Shown piece by piece: positions 16,070 through 24,348 of a stretch of 64,000 nt of DNA (its first letter is position 1; every line of letters starts with the position of its first letter). This DNA is from Planctomycetaceae bacterium (lineage in GTDB: Bacteria > Planctomycetota > Planctomycetia > Pirellulales > PNKZ01). The notes under the pieces were generated by a model, which worked only from the letters and a program-made list of their open reading frames with translations, was not told where the DNA came from and ran no database searches. The translations under genes and the position numbers were made by a program. Location of the stretch: assembly GCA_016793115.1 (NCBI GenBank), contig JAEUIN010000273.1, positions 186,001-250,000 of the forward strand, written 5' to 3'.

Positions 16070-17119
16070 TCACTGCGATTCGACCGTCCAGTTCATCTCC
16101 CGCTTCAAGCCGGCCAACGTGCCTTTGCCGCGGACGAAGAAATTGAACTGCTGGAGCCAAGGAAGCGTCTTCGTGCCGAAGTAGACGCTGTCGACCTTCA
16201 ACTCGGGGTCGACATGCAGCGTGAGAAAATCGCCCGGGTCGTTGCCGAAATAGCGTAGCTTCTCGGCCGTGCGATCGTGCAGCACGGCCGAGGAACAATC
16301 GACCGGGACCCAGCCGACGCCGTCGGCGAAGAACTCCGCTTTGACGTGCGTCTGGTAGTAACGCACGCCGTTGAGCATGCCGTCGGCCGCGGCCGACTTC
16401 GCCCAGCACCCGACGAGAGCGCGCGCCGGAACTCCGCCCGCTCGCAGCGCGGAACAAAACAGCACGGCCATGCCGCCGCAGTCGCTGGAGCCGGCCGTGC
16501 AAACGTGCGACGCCTCCCGACTCATCTCGCTCTTGTAATCGTATTCCGTACTTCGCACCACCGCTTGGAACACGCGCCGCGCGAAGTCGACTTCTTGCTC
16601 CTCGTCGCGGCGGTGCAAGTCGTGCTCATCGAGCCAGGCTTGCAATTGCGGCGACCGATAGTCGAACAGCGGCGTCTTGCGCAAGGCGTCGTCGCGTTCC
16701 CGTCGCGACAGCGACGGCGCCGTCGCCGCGGGCGCCTCCTCGCGCCGTTCTAGGCGTCGGCTGAACAGCACCGCTTCATACTTCACGCTTGAAGCCAGCC
16801 GCTTCTCCTGTTCCGAGCCCGGCTTCACCGGCACCCGGAGCCTTAGCACCTCGCGGCCAAAGCCTGCTTGTTCGCGATACACTTCGGCCCGCGGGTCGAA
16901 CGTGGTTTTGAGTTCGCGCTGGCCCGGCAACTCCGGCGGCTTGGCGACGAAGACGATCCAATCGATTGCCTTGAGCTTCGGCGTTTCGATCGTGAACGCG
17001 AGTTCGGCCTCGATCCGCTGCGCCTCCCTGACGGCCATCGTATAGCGCGGCTCCGCGACGGCGACGCCGGCCCACAACCATGCCGCGACCAAGATGCCCA
17101 GAGGGCGATGATGAATCAC
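16070..17119 (-). CDS. Secreted transglutaminase-like protein
   Basis: A 349-residue exported protein with a transglutaminase/protease-like core in its C-terminal half. The putative catalytic Cys lies in GSSDCGGMAVLFCSALR, His in YQTHVKAEFF and Asp in WVPVDCSSAV, so the triad is complete. A signal peptide is evident (LGILVAAWLWAGVAVAEP). Bacterial relatives are usually cysteine peptidases or peptide crosslinkers; the substrate is unknown. The start is GTG at 17119, with GGGAG about 8 bases upstream. It is divergent from the sulfatase gene with about 150 bases between starts. Confidence 0.83.
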   Translation of the reverse strand: MIHHRPLGILVAAWLWAGVAVAEPRYTMAVREAQRIEAELAFTIETPKLKAIDWIVFVAKPPELPGQRELKTTFDPRAEVYREQAGFGREVLRLRVPVKPGSEQEKRLASSVKYEAVLFSRRLERREEAPAATAPSLSRRERDDALRKTPLFDYRSPQLQAWLDEHDLHRRDEEQEVDFARRVFQAVVRSTEYDYKSEMSREASHVCTAGSSDCGGMAVLFCSALRAGGVPARALVGCWAKSAAADGMLNGVRYYQTHVKAEFFADGVGWVPVDCSSAVLHDRTAEKLRYFGNDPGDFLTLHVDPELKVDSVYFGTKTLPWLQQFNFFVRGKGTLAGLKREMNWTVESQ

Positions 17120-17267
17120 TTCCGCAACTCCCGTTCTTGTTTTCGAGGCGGCGCGGCGTTCGCGACGGTCGAATTCCGACCTCGGCTTTGCCTTCCGACG
17201 GCCTGCGACCTATCATCAGCGCAGACTTGCTACGCTTCCGTTAGTGTATGACATCGAGGTGGCAACT

Positions 17268-18776
17268 ATGAAACGGGCTCGTCGAAAGATCGTTTTACTG
17301 ACGTTCACGGTCGGTTTACTGGCATCGGCGTCGCCGCGACAAGTCGCAGCGCAGGCCGTTCCCGCGCCGCCGCAGGTGCCGCCGGCGCGGATGAACGTGC
17401 TGCTTATCATGGCCGACGATTTCCGCTTCGAACTTAGTTCGCAAGGCTCCGCCGCGCTCACGCCCAACATCGATCGCCTCGCGGCCCGCGGCGTCACCTT
17501 CACGCGGGCTTATTGCCAGCAAGCGCTCTGCAACCCGTCGCGCTCGTCGATGCTCACCGGTCTGCGACCGGACACGCTCGGCCTGTGGTCGAACAGCGTT
17601 CATTTTCGGGATCGGAAGCCCGACGTCGTGACGCTTCCCGAGCAGTTTAAGAAGCACGGCTACTCGACGCGCGATATCGGCAAAATCTTCCACAACTGGC
17701 ACACCAAAGTTCACGGCGATCCCCAATCGTGGAGTGAACCGGAATTCCTGCACTACGCCAACCATGGCGACGACAAACCGCAGATCGAAGGAAAAGTGCC
17801 TCCCAGCGCGGCGACCGCGCCGAAATGCGAGCGCGTCGACGTGCCCGACGTCGCCTACTACGACGGGCGCGTGGCCGACGAAGCGGTGCGCGAGCTGCAA
17901 ACCGTGGTCGCGGGGCGGCCGTTTTTCTTGGCCGTCGGCTTTTGGAAGCCGCATGCACCGTTTAACGCACCGAGCCGCTATTGGGAACTGTACGATCGTG
18001 CCAAGCTGCCGAAAGCGAACCTCGACCCGCCTGCGGGCGCTCCGAAGTTGGCGCTGCATCCGAGCAGCGAAATCAAAGGCGCCGGCAAGGATCGCGTCGA
18101 GGAATTTACGCCGGAAGAAGTCGCGGAGATTCGCCACGGCTACTACGCCAACATCGCCTACATGGATACGCAAGTCGGCAAGGTGCTGGCGGCCCTCGAT
18201 CAATCGGGACTCGCCGCCTCGACGATCGTCGTCTTCGTGGCCGACCACGGCTATCACATCGGCGAGCATAGTTTGTGGGGGAAGACGTCGTGCTACGAGC
18301 TCGATGCCCGCGTGCCGCTGATCATCGCGCCGCCGGGATACGCCGCCCCCGGCGCAGTGAGCAACGCCTTGGTCGAGCTGGTCGATCTGTATCCCACGCT
18401 GTGCGATCTTTGCGGAGTGCCGCCGCCTCAGCAACTCGACGGGCTCTCGCTGCGACAAGTGCTGGGCTCTCCACGTGCGCAGATTCGCCAAGGAGCCTTC
18501 ACACAGCACCCGCGGCCCAACTACTTCGACCGCACGGAGTCGGGCAAACCGGAAGCGATGGGCTACGCCGTGAAAACCGAGCGGGCGCGGTATGTGGAAT
18601 GGCGCGAATGGGGCACCGATAAACTGCTGGGCCGCGAGCTGTATATCCACGAAAACGACCCGAACGAGACGGTCAACGTGGCCGAGCAGCCCGAACATCA
18701 GGCCGTGATGGATGAAGCGGCGAAGCTGGTCGCCAAGCAGTTTCCGATTAAGCCGCCGACGCCGGCCGCGCAGTAA
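17268..18776 (+). CDS. Secreted sulfatase (iduronate-2-sulfatase-like)
   Basis: A 502-residue sulfatase with an N-terminal signal peptide (about residues 1-29). The formylglycine motif C88-N-P-S-R92 lies in YCQQALCNPSRSSML, which needs oxidation of Cys88 by a maturation enzyme not found in this window. Metal/sulfate-binding segments include LLIMADDFRFEL, KPHAPFN and VFVADHGYHIGEHSLWGKTSCYE; this set is typical of the iduronate-2-sulfatase branch, with CDLCGVPPPQQLDG and YIHENDPNETVNVA late. It probably removes sulfate from polysaccharide. ATG 17268 is preceded by GAGGTGG about 5 bases upstream; an upstream in-frame start at 17244 is less likely. Confidence 0.93.
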   Translation: MKRARRKIVLLTFTVGLLASASPRQVAAQAVPAPPQVPPARMNVLLIMADDFRFELSSQGSAALTPNIDRLAARGVTFTRAYCQQALCNPSRSSMLTGLRPDTLGLWSNSVHFRDRKPDVVTLPEQFKKHGYSTRDIGKIFHNWHTKVHGDPQSWSEPEFLHYANHGDDKPQIEGKVPPSAATAPKCERVDVPDVAYYDGRVADEAVRELQTVVAGRPFFLAVGFWKPHAPFNAPSRYWELYDRAKLPKANLDPPAGAPKLALHPSSEIKGAGKDRVEEFTPEEVAEIRHGYYANIAYMDTQVGKVLAALDQSGLAASTIVVFVADHGYHIGEHSLWGKTSCYELDARVPLIIAPPGYAAPGAVSNALVELVDLYPTLCDLCGVPPPQQLDGLSLRQVLGSPRAQIRQGAFTQHPRPNYFDRTESGKPEAMGYAVKTERARYVEWREWGTDKLLGRELYIHENDPNETVNVAEQPEHQAVMDEAAKLVAKQFPIKPPTPAAQ

Positions 18777-18873
18777 GCCGGGGGCCGCGTCGCCTCGCGC
18801 TGCTACACTGGAGGCTACTTACCTTTTTGCCGGCGCTCCGGCTCGCCGGTCTGCTGCGCGATCAGCAAGACGC

Positions 18874-19947
18874 CTAGTTCGTCGTCTCCAGCAGTTGGCG
18901 AATGAACTTCACGCCCGGATTGCCTCCCTTGCCGGTGAGGTATTCGGCCACGTAACGCATCCGATCGCGCGGCTTTTCCGGCACCTGGAAGTTGTCGCCC
19001 TTTTGCAGAATCGGGCGGTGTTCAGTGATCCCGCCGAATTCGCGCGTGCCTGCCGCTTGACAGGGGAACCAATAGCCCTTGCCTTCGGAGTCTTCCAAAT
19101 AGAACTCCGGATAACAGTGGTCGGGTACCCAAACGATGCGCGCCGGGATGTTCGATGCACGGCAGACGGCGATGAACAGCGAACTGAGTTCTTCACAATC
19201 GCCGTTGCCGTCGTTCAAGGCGCGAAGAGCGCCTTTGATCGGGCCGTTGACGTATTCGACGTGCTCGCGCACCCAATCGTAGATCGCTTCCACCTGCTTC
19301 CACGCCGGCTCGCCTTTGTGGGCCGTTTGCAGTTCGCGAGCGATCGTGCGAATCTTCGTGTGATTGCTTTCGATCATCGGGCTCGGCAATAAGAACTGCC
19401 GCAACTCTTTCGGCAGCTTCTTGTCGTTGGGGAGCACGTAAACGCTCGTGTCGGCCGGAGGCGTCAGCGAGTAGCGACGGATTTCGAGCGTGACGAGCGC
19501 TTTGGCTTCGTCGCCGGGGGCAATGTAAGGCATCGAAACGAGCATCTGCTTCACGGTGCCGCCGACCATGCGGTAGTCGACCTTTTGCACGTTGGGCGAC
19601 ATCTCTTCGCTGATGATCTGCACCGATTGCTCGGGCCAATCGATCGGCACCGGCGCGGTGCCGTAGATGCCGGTGCAAGCGCCGCCGCGGGCCGTGATCA
19701 CCATGCCGATCTGATAACGCTGCGTAAGGTCCTTCGCCAGTTGCGGGCCTTTGCCGTCAGGCGGAGGACCGAATTGAGTGGTAACGCCGAAGCCGCTCGT
19801 GGAACCGCCGGCCGCGGGAGGCGTGGTCGCGACAGGTCCGCCGAGCGCCTGACCGCGAGCGCGGTCGGTGAACAACGACACGGCCATGAGCGTCATGCCG
19901 ATCGAAATCAAACGAATGAGCAACACCACGGGCCGAGCCTCCGCCAT
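18874..19947 (-). CDS. Secreted transglutaminase-like protein, possibly incomplete triad
   Basis: About 357 residues with an N-terminal hydrophobic signal/anchor (PVVLLIRLISIGMTLMAVSLF). The transglutaminase-like core has Cys in GDCEELSSLFIAVCRASNIPARIVW and His in PDHCYPEFYLED. Where the family Asp is normally found (W-x-P-x-D) this protein has YWFPCQAAG, so the third catalytic residue is not evident. About 180 residues before the core look like an all-beta domain (PNVQKVDYRMVGG). I took ATG 19947; a TTG at 19983 is the alternative. It is divergent from the Gfo/Idh operon. It could be a peptidase, or a non-catalytic transglutaminase fold. Confidence 0.78.
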   Translation of the reverse strand: MAEARPVVLLIRLISIGMTLMAVSLFTDRARGQALGGPVATTPPAAGGSTSGFGVTTQFGPPPDGKGPQLAKDLTQRYQIGMVITARGGACTGIYGTAPVPIDWPEQSVQIISEEMSPNVQKVDYRMVGGTVKQMLVSMPYIAPGDEAKALVTLEIRRYSLTPPADTSVYVLPNDKKLPKELRQFLLPSPMIESNHTKIRTIARELQTAHKGEPAWKQVEAIYDWVREHVEYVNGPIKGALRALNDGNGDCEELSSLFIAVCRASNIPARIVWVPDHCYPEFYLEDSEGKGYWFPCQAAGTREFGGITEHRPILQKGDNFQVPEKPRDRMRYVAEYLTGKGGNPGVKFIRQLLETTN

Positions 19948-20306
19948 GCGCGAACGAATCGGCTTCCAAGGTTGCCGGAACAATCCTGTCGATCGTACTA
20001 GTTTAACTCGCCGTTAAGGGCCGGTGAGCCGCCGGGCCGGTATTCCGCAGAGCTGGGGTGGCGCCGGTTTTGCGCGTTGTAACGAGCCCCCCGCCGCGGC
20101 GGCGCTCGGCGGCTTGCGACGCCGATTCCGTGTTTTTTCCGGGAATTATCTATTGTCGAAGCCCTTTTGACAGCCGAGCTTCGATCACCGAAGATGCATA
20201 CTTCGCCGCATCCGACGACCTTTCGACACAGGTCGAAGACTTCGTCGGTGGCGCCGACCTGCCGCAATCCCGCCTTCCGAGCCCCAGTCCTATCGAGAGG
20301 TTTGCA
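19948..20306. other. Divergent intergenic region upstream of the Gfo/Idh operon
   Basis: About 360 bases without a credible gene between the transglutaminase-like gene (minus) and the Gfo/Idh gene (plus). It should contain both promoters and a plus-strand leader. Confidence 0.6.
20167..20195 (+). promoter_or_regulatory. Candidate sigma-70 promoter of the Gfo/Idh operon
   Basis: A perfect TTGACA (20167-20172) is followed after 17 bases by GAAGAT (20190-20195), a poor -10 box. The position, about 110 bases before the start codon, is reasonable. It is a pattern match only. Confidence 0.3.
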
Positions 20307-21653
20307 ATGAGCCTTCCTGAGCGCGCCGTCGAAAACTCGTCCGTGGAGTCGAATGCCTCTTCGCGACGTGAGTTTCTCAAATCGTCGGGCATCATGACGA
20401 CCGGTTTGATGACCGGTGCGGCCGTCGCCGGACAACTCGCCGTGGCGCGCAGCGCTCATGCGGCCGGCAGCGACGTGCTCAAGGTCGGCCTCGTGGGTTG
20501 CGGCGGACGCGGCACCGGCGCGGCACTGCAGGCCTTGAAGGCCGATAAGAACACGAAGCTCGTCGCGATGGGCGACGCCTTTCCGGACGCCATCCAGTCG
20601 AGCTTGGCGAACCTGAAGAAGTCGTCGGAAGCGGACCGCGTCGACGTGCCGGCCGAACGTCAGTTCTCCGGCTTCGACAATTACAAGAAGGTCTGCGACG
20701 CCGACGTCGACGTAGTGCTGCTGGCCGCGCCGCCTCACTTCCGACCCGAGCACTTTGAATACGCCGTGAAGGCGGGTTGTCATTCGTTCGTCGAGAAGCC
20801 GGTCGCCGTCGACGCGCCGGGCGTGCATCGCATTCTCGCCGCCGGCGAAGAAGCGCAGAAAAAGAACTTGGCCGTCGTTTCGGGTCTCTGCTGGCGCTAC
20901 GATTTCGGCGCTCGCGCGTCGCTCGAACAGATCGGCGAAGGGAAGGTCGGCGACATCGTCGCAATTCACGCGCAATACAACACGCCGGGCTTGCCGAAGT
21001 GGCCGATGCTCAAGCGGGAATCGAGCTGGAGCGACATGGAGTACCAATTGCGCAATTGGTACTACTACACGTGGCTCTCGGGCGACGGCATCGTCGAACA
21101 AGCGATTCACAGCCTCGACAAAGCCGCGTGGGCGATGAAGGACGAGCCGCCGATTTCCTGCACCTCGCTGGGCGGTCTGCAATCGCGGCTGGCTCCGGAA
21201 CGGGGCAATATCTTCGATCATCACTCGGTCTGTTACGAATACGCCGGCGGCGTCCGCGTGTTTTTCAATTGCTGTCAGATCGAAGGCGTGAGCGGCGACG
21301 TCAGCACGATGGTCATGGGCTCCAAGGCCAACTGCCTCGTCGAACGTCCGACGATTACCGATCGGGCCGGAGAGTCGCTCTGGCGCTATCGCGGACCGAA
21401 AAACACCATGCACCAAACCGAGCACGATGAACTCTTCGCCGGGTTACGCGCCGGCAAGATCATCAACAACACGGTCTACATGGCGCGCAGTTCGATGCTC
21501 GCGATCATGGGCCGCATGGCGAGCTACACGGCGAAGAAAATCACCTGGGAGCAGGCGATGAACAGCCAAGAGAACCTGTCGCCGGCTCGTTATGAGTGGG
21601 GCCCGCTGCCGACGCCGACGATTGCCATTCCGGGTGCGACGAAGTTCGTGTGA
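20307..21653 (+). CDS. Gfo/Idh/MocA-family oxidoreductase with Tat signal
   Basis: A 448-residue NAD(P)-dependent oxidoreductase predicted to be exported folded through Tat: SRREFLKSSG near residues 20-30, then a hydrophobic stretch ending in ARSAHAAG. The Rossmann loop is VGLVGCGGRGTG and the sugar-binding motif is FVEKPVAV. Substrates are usually sugars or polyols. Such secreted Gfo/Idh enzymes are expanded in planctomycetes. ATG 20307 has GAGAGG 6 bases upstream. It is followed after 85 bases by a Tat-exported amidohydrolase, suggesting a shared pathway. Confidence 0.93.
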   Translation: MSLPERAVENSSVESNASSRREFLKSSGIMTTGLMTGAAVAGQLAVARSAHAAGSDVLKVGLVGCGGRGTGAALQALKADKNTKLVAMGDAFPDAIQSSLANLKKSSEADRVDVPAERQFSGFDNYKKVCDADVDVVLLAAPPHFRPEHFEYAVKAGCHSFVEKPVAVDAPGVHRILAAGEEAQKKNLAVVSGLCWRYDFGARASLEQIGEGKVGDIVAIHAQYNTPGLPKWPMLKRESSWSDMEYQLRNWYYYTWLSGDGIVEQAIHSLDKAAWAMKDEPPISCTSLGGLQSRLAPERGNIFDHHSVCYEYAGGVRVFFNCCQIEGVSGDVSTMVMGSKANCLVERPTITDRAGESLWRYRGPKNTMHQTEHDELFAGLRAGKIINNTVYMARSSMLAIMGRMASYTAKKITWEQAMNSQENLSPARYEWGPLPTPTIAIPGATKFV

Positions 21654-21738
21654 CATCGAGGGGCGCCGTTCCGAATTTTAGGCTTCCACGCATCCTTAGC
21701 CTGCGCACAAGCAGGCGGATTACTTTTTGCGGCGTGAT

Positions 21739-22749
21739 ATGACAATTCATAATGAACCCGCCGACCGCTGGTCGCGCCGCGAAATATTGAAGTGTTCCGG
21801 AGCCGGTTTGGCCGCGCTGGCGGCATTGACCGGGAGTTCGACGGCACGCGCCGCCGAGGACCCTGCGAAGGCCAAGCAGCCCGCGGCGGAAAAGCCCAAG
21901 CCGCCCGCCAAGCCCGACGGCTACATCGACGCGCATGTGCACGTCTGGACGCCCGACGTTAAGAAGTATCCGCTCGCCGAAGGCTTTCAGCCGAGCGACA
22001 TGCAGCCGAAGTCGTTCACGCCGGAAGAACTCTTCGCACATGCCCGGCCTTGCGGCGTCGGCCGAATCGTGCTCATCCAGATGAGCTACTACAAGTACGA
22101 CAACTCCTACATGCTCGACAGCATCGCCGCGCATCCGGGGGTCTTTTCCGGCGTGGCGATCATCGACCATTCCAAGCCGAACGTCGCCGAGACGATGCGC
22201 GACTTGGCGAAGCGCGGCGTCCGCGGCTTTCGACTTGCGCCCGGAAATGCGCCGCCGGAATCGTATTTCAGCGGCGACGGCATGGAAGCGATGTGGCGCG
22301 CCGGCGCCGAGCAGAATCTGAAGATGTGCCTGCTCATCAATCCCAACGCTCTGCCCATCGTCGATAAGCTCTGCGAAAAGTACCCGGATACGCCGGTCGT
22401 CATCGATCACTTCGCCCGCATCGGCATCAACGGCGCGGTCGCCGACGGCGAGCCCGCCCAACTCTGCCACTTGGCTCGCCACAAAAACACCTACGTGAAA
22501 ACGTCGGCCTTCTATGCGCTCGGCAAGAAGATGTCGCCGTATTTGGACCTGCAGCCGATGATCCGGCTGTTGCACGAAACCTTCGGGCCGCAACGGTTAA
22601 TGTGGGCCAGCGATTGCCCGTTCCAAGTGCAGAACGGACACAACTACCGCGACTCGATCGATCTGATTCTCAAGCGCTGCGACTTCCTCAACGACGACGA
22701 CCGCAAGCACCTGCTCGGCGGCACGGCGGAGAAAGTGTTCTTTAGCTAA
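21739..22749 (+). CDS. Amidohydrolase-2 family protein with Tat signal
   Basis: A 336-residue metal-dependent hydrolase. A Tat signal (SRREILKCSGAGLAALAALTG) is followed by an Ala/Lys/Pro-rich linker, then the first metal motif H66-V-H68 in YIDAHVHVW. Further family segments are VVIDHFARIG and the late WASDCPFQ with the conserved Asp. Relatives include lactonases and decarboxylases acting on sugar lactones or aromatic acids. Next to a Gfo/Idh oxidoreductase, hydrolysis of a lactone made by that enzyme is a reasonable inference. ATG at 21739 was taken because it directly precedes the Tat signal. The CDGSH gene starts 14 bases after its stop. Confidence 0.88.
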   Translation: MTIHNEPADRWSRREILKCSGAGLAALAALTGSSTARAAEDPAKAKQPAAEKPKPPAKPDGYIDAHVHVWTPDVKKYPLAEGFQPSDMQPKSFTPEELFAHARPCGVGRIVLIQMSYYKYDNSYMLDSIAAHPGVFSGVAIIDHSKPNVAETMRDLAKRGVRGFRLAPGNAPPESYFSGDGMEAMWRAGAEQNLKMCLLINPNALPIVDKLCEKYPDTPVVIDHFARIGINGAVADGEPAQLCHLARHKNTYVKTSAFYALGKKMSPYLDLQPMIRLLHETFGPQRLMWASDCPFQVQNGHNYRDSIDLILKRCDFLNDDDRKHLLGGTAEKVFFS

Positions 22750-22763
22750 GCGACGGACCCGAC

Positions 22764-22994
22764 ATGGCCGACGTCGTCATCCGGACCCGCAAAAACGGTC
22801 CGCTCGTCATCGACGGCTCCTTCACGCTCGTCGACCAGGACGGCAATCCGTTCCCGCTTCCCACAGACAAGCCGCTGGTGGCGCTGTGCCGCTGCGGGCA
22901 GTCTGGGAAAAAGCCGTTTTGCGACGGCACGCACAAGACGTGCGGGTTCGCGGCCGAGGAGCTCGCGCCGCGGTCGGAGCAGGAATCGGACTAA
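22764..22994 (+). CDS. CDGSH-type iron-sulfur protein
   Basis: A small 76-residue protein with one CDGSH motif: C42-x-C44, then C53-D-G-T-H57, the three-Cys/one-His ligand set that binds a redox-active, acid-labile 2Fe-2S cluster (mitoNEET family). The N-terminal half forms a short beta-rich piece (GSFTLVDQDGNPFPL). No signal peptide, so it is cytoplasmic. It is 14 bases downstream of the amidohydrolase and probably co-transcribed, acting as a small electron carrier or cluster donor. Short length is normal for the family. Confidence 0.93.
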   Translation: MADVVIRTRKNGPLVIDGSFTLVDQDGNPFPLPTDKPLVALCRCGQSGKKPFCDGTHKTCGFAAEELAPRSEQESD

Positions 22995-23189
22995 CACCTT
23001 ATCCCCAACGCGCGTGAATTTTTTTGGCTGCGCGCAGCGGCCATTCTTCGCGGTGCGGCGCAGTTTGTGAAACCTTGCCGCCGCGCCGTTTCATCCGGCA
23101 CTTGGGACCGCCGGAGGGCGTTCGTAGAATCGGGCCTTCACGTCATTCGCCCGCAGGATTTCGGTCGTCATCACGAGGATTGCCCGCGC

Positions 23190-24017
23190 ATGGAATTGTC
23201 CGCTTCGAATGAATCGAGCGTTGAAAAGGAACCCGTCGAACTCGTCGCCGCCTCGCAGCCGTTCGTCGGCCGCTGGGGGCGGTTGGTCAGCCAAACGAAT
23301 TGGGAGAAGGGTAAGATCATCGCCGAGTGGCGCGAGGCGCTCATCGCCGCCGGGGCCGCCCCGCACGACTACGCCGATGAAACCTGGGCCAAACTGGTCG
23401 GGCAGGTCACGGCCCAACATGTCGGCCGTTTGCGCCGCACCTATGTGCGGTTTCACGCTCAACAGGCGTCGTTTGCCGGACTCTATTGGAGCCACTTCCT
23501 CGCCGCGCTCGAATGGGACGACGCCGAGCTGTGGCTCGAAGGGGCCGTGCAAAACGACTGGTCGATCAACGACATGCGTTCGAAGCGCTGGGAAACGCTC
23601 GGCGGGCCGCCGGCCGACGAGCCCCGTGAAGTCGTCACGGGCGACGTCGATGAAGACGCCCCGGCCGACGGCCTCGGTGCCGCCGCCACGCTGGCCGAAG
23701 TGCGCGATCCGGAAGCTCGCCAATTCGACGCCGACGAAGAAGGCCCGCGCCACGACGGGCCCGACTTCGGCGACGAAGAATCGGCCGCAGCCGGCGAAAT
23801 CGCCGCCGGGACCGATCTCGATGTGCCGTTCGAATCGGCGAGCCCGCAACGACCGTTCGAAGGTCTGCCGGATCTTCCGCCCGATTTGCGCGACGCGGTG
23901 GAATCGTTCAAGCTGGCGATCCTGCATCACAAGATGCGGGAATGGGCCGACGTGGCGCCGAGCGACGTCATCGCGTCGTTACGCGCGTTGGAGCAGCTCG
24001 TCGGAGCGCCCAGCTAA
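23190..24017 (+). CDS. Conserved hypothetical protein, helical N-domain with acidic linker
   Basis: A 275-residue cytoplasmic protein. The first 130 residues are helical and contain YWSHFLAALEWDDAELWL and AVQNDWSINDMRSKRWE. This pattern resembles the N-terminal DNA-associated part of DUF1016/YhcG proteins (LSWSHHxxLL...AIENGWSVRELxRQI), but the PD-(D/E)XK nuclease part is missing. Residues about 140-220 are a Glu/Asp/Ala-rich linker, and a short helical C-terminus ends the protein. ATG 23190 with ACGAGG about 11 bases upstream is the likely start. It overlaps the convergent thioredoxin gene by 4 bases. The similarity is from memory of the motif, so function remains open. Confidence 0.72.
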   Translation: MELSASNESSVEKEPVELVAASQPFVGRWGRLVSQTNWEKGKIIAEWREALIAAGAAPHDYADETWAKLVGQVTAQHVGRLRRTYVRFHAQQASFAGLYWSHFLAALEWDDAELWLEGAVQNDWSINDMRSKRWETLGGPPADEPREVVTGDVDEDAPADGLGAAATLAEVRDPEARQFDADEEGPRHDGPDFGDEESAAAGEIAAGTDLDVPFESASPQRPFEGLPDLPPDLRDAVESFKLAILHHKMREWADVAPSDVIASLRALEQLVGAPS

Positions 24018-24346
24018 GCCGGCCGCTCGTCGAACGCGGCGAACGCCTTTTCCAGTTCCGCATCGGCGGGACGCACGACCTCCGCGACGGGTTTGCCGTC
24101 GCGGAGAAAGATCAGGGTCGGCCAGAGCTTCACGCGAAAGGACCGCCCCAGCGGCTTGCCTTTGCCGTCTTCGATTTTGAGATGCTTCACGTCGGGATGC
24201 TCGCTGAGCAACCGCTTGAGACTCGGCTGCACGGCTTGGCAATGCGGGCACCAGCTCGCGCCGAATTCCAAAACCACGTCGCCGGTGAACTGATCGACCG
24301 ATTCACGAGCCGGCTCCGGACCGCTCACGGCCATGTAGGGGGCCAT
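24014..24346 (-). CDS. Thioredoxin-like protein
   Basis: A 110-residue thioredoxin fold with the active site W-C33-P-H-C36 (FGASWCPHCQAV) and a cis-Pro in LWPTLIFLRDGKPV. The CPHC motif is closer to DsbA/TlpA-type sites than to CGPC. No signal peptide is seen, so it is probably cytoplasmic. Its ribosome site AAAGGAGA overlaps the end of the upstream sugar-dehydrogenase fusion gene (2 bases between the stop and this ATG), indicating translational coupling. Confidence 0.9.
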   Translation of the reverse strand: MAPYMAVSGPEPARESVDQFTGDVVLEFGASWCPHCQAVQPSLKRLLSEHPDVKHLKIEDGKGKPLGRSFRVKLWPTLIFLRDGKPVAEVVRPADAELEKAFAAFDERPA

Positions 24347-24348
24347 CG

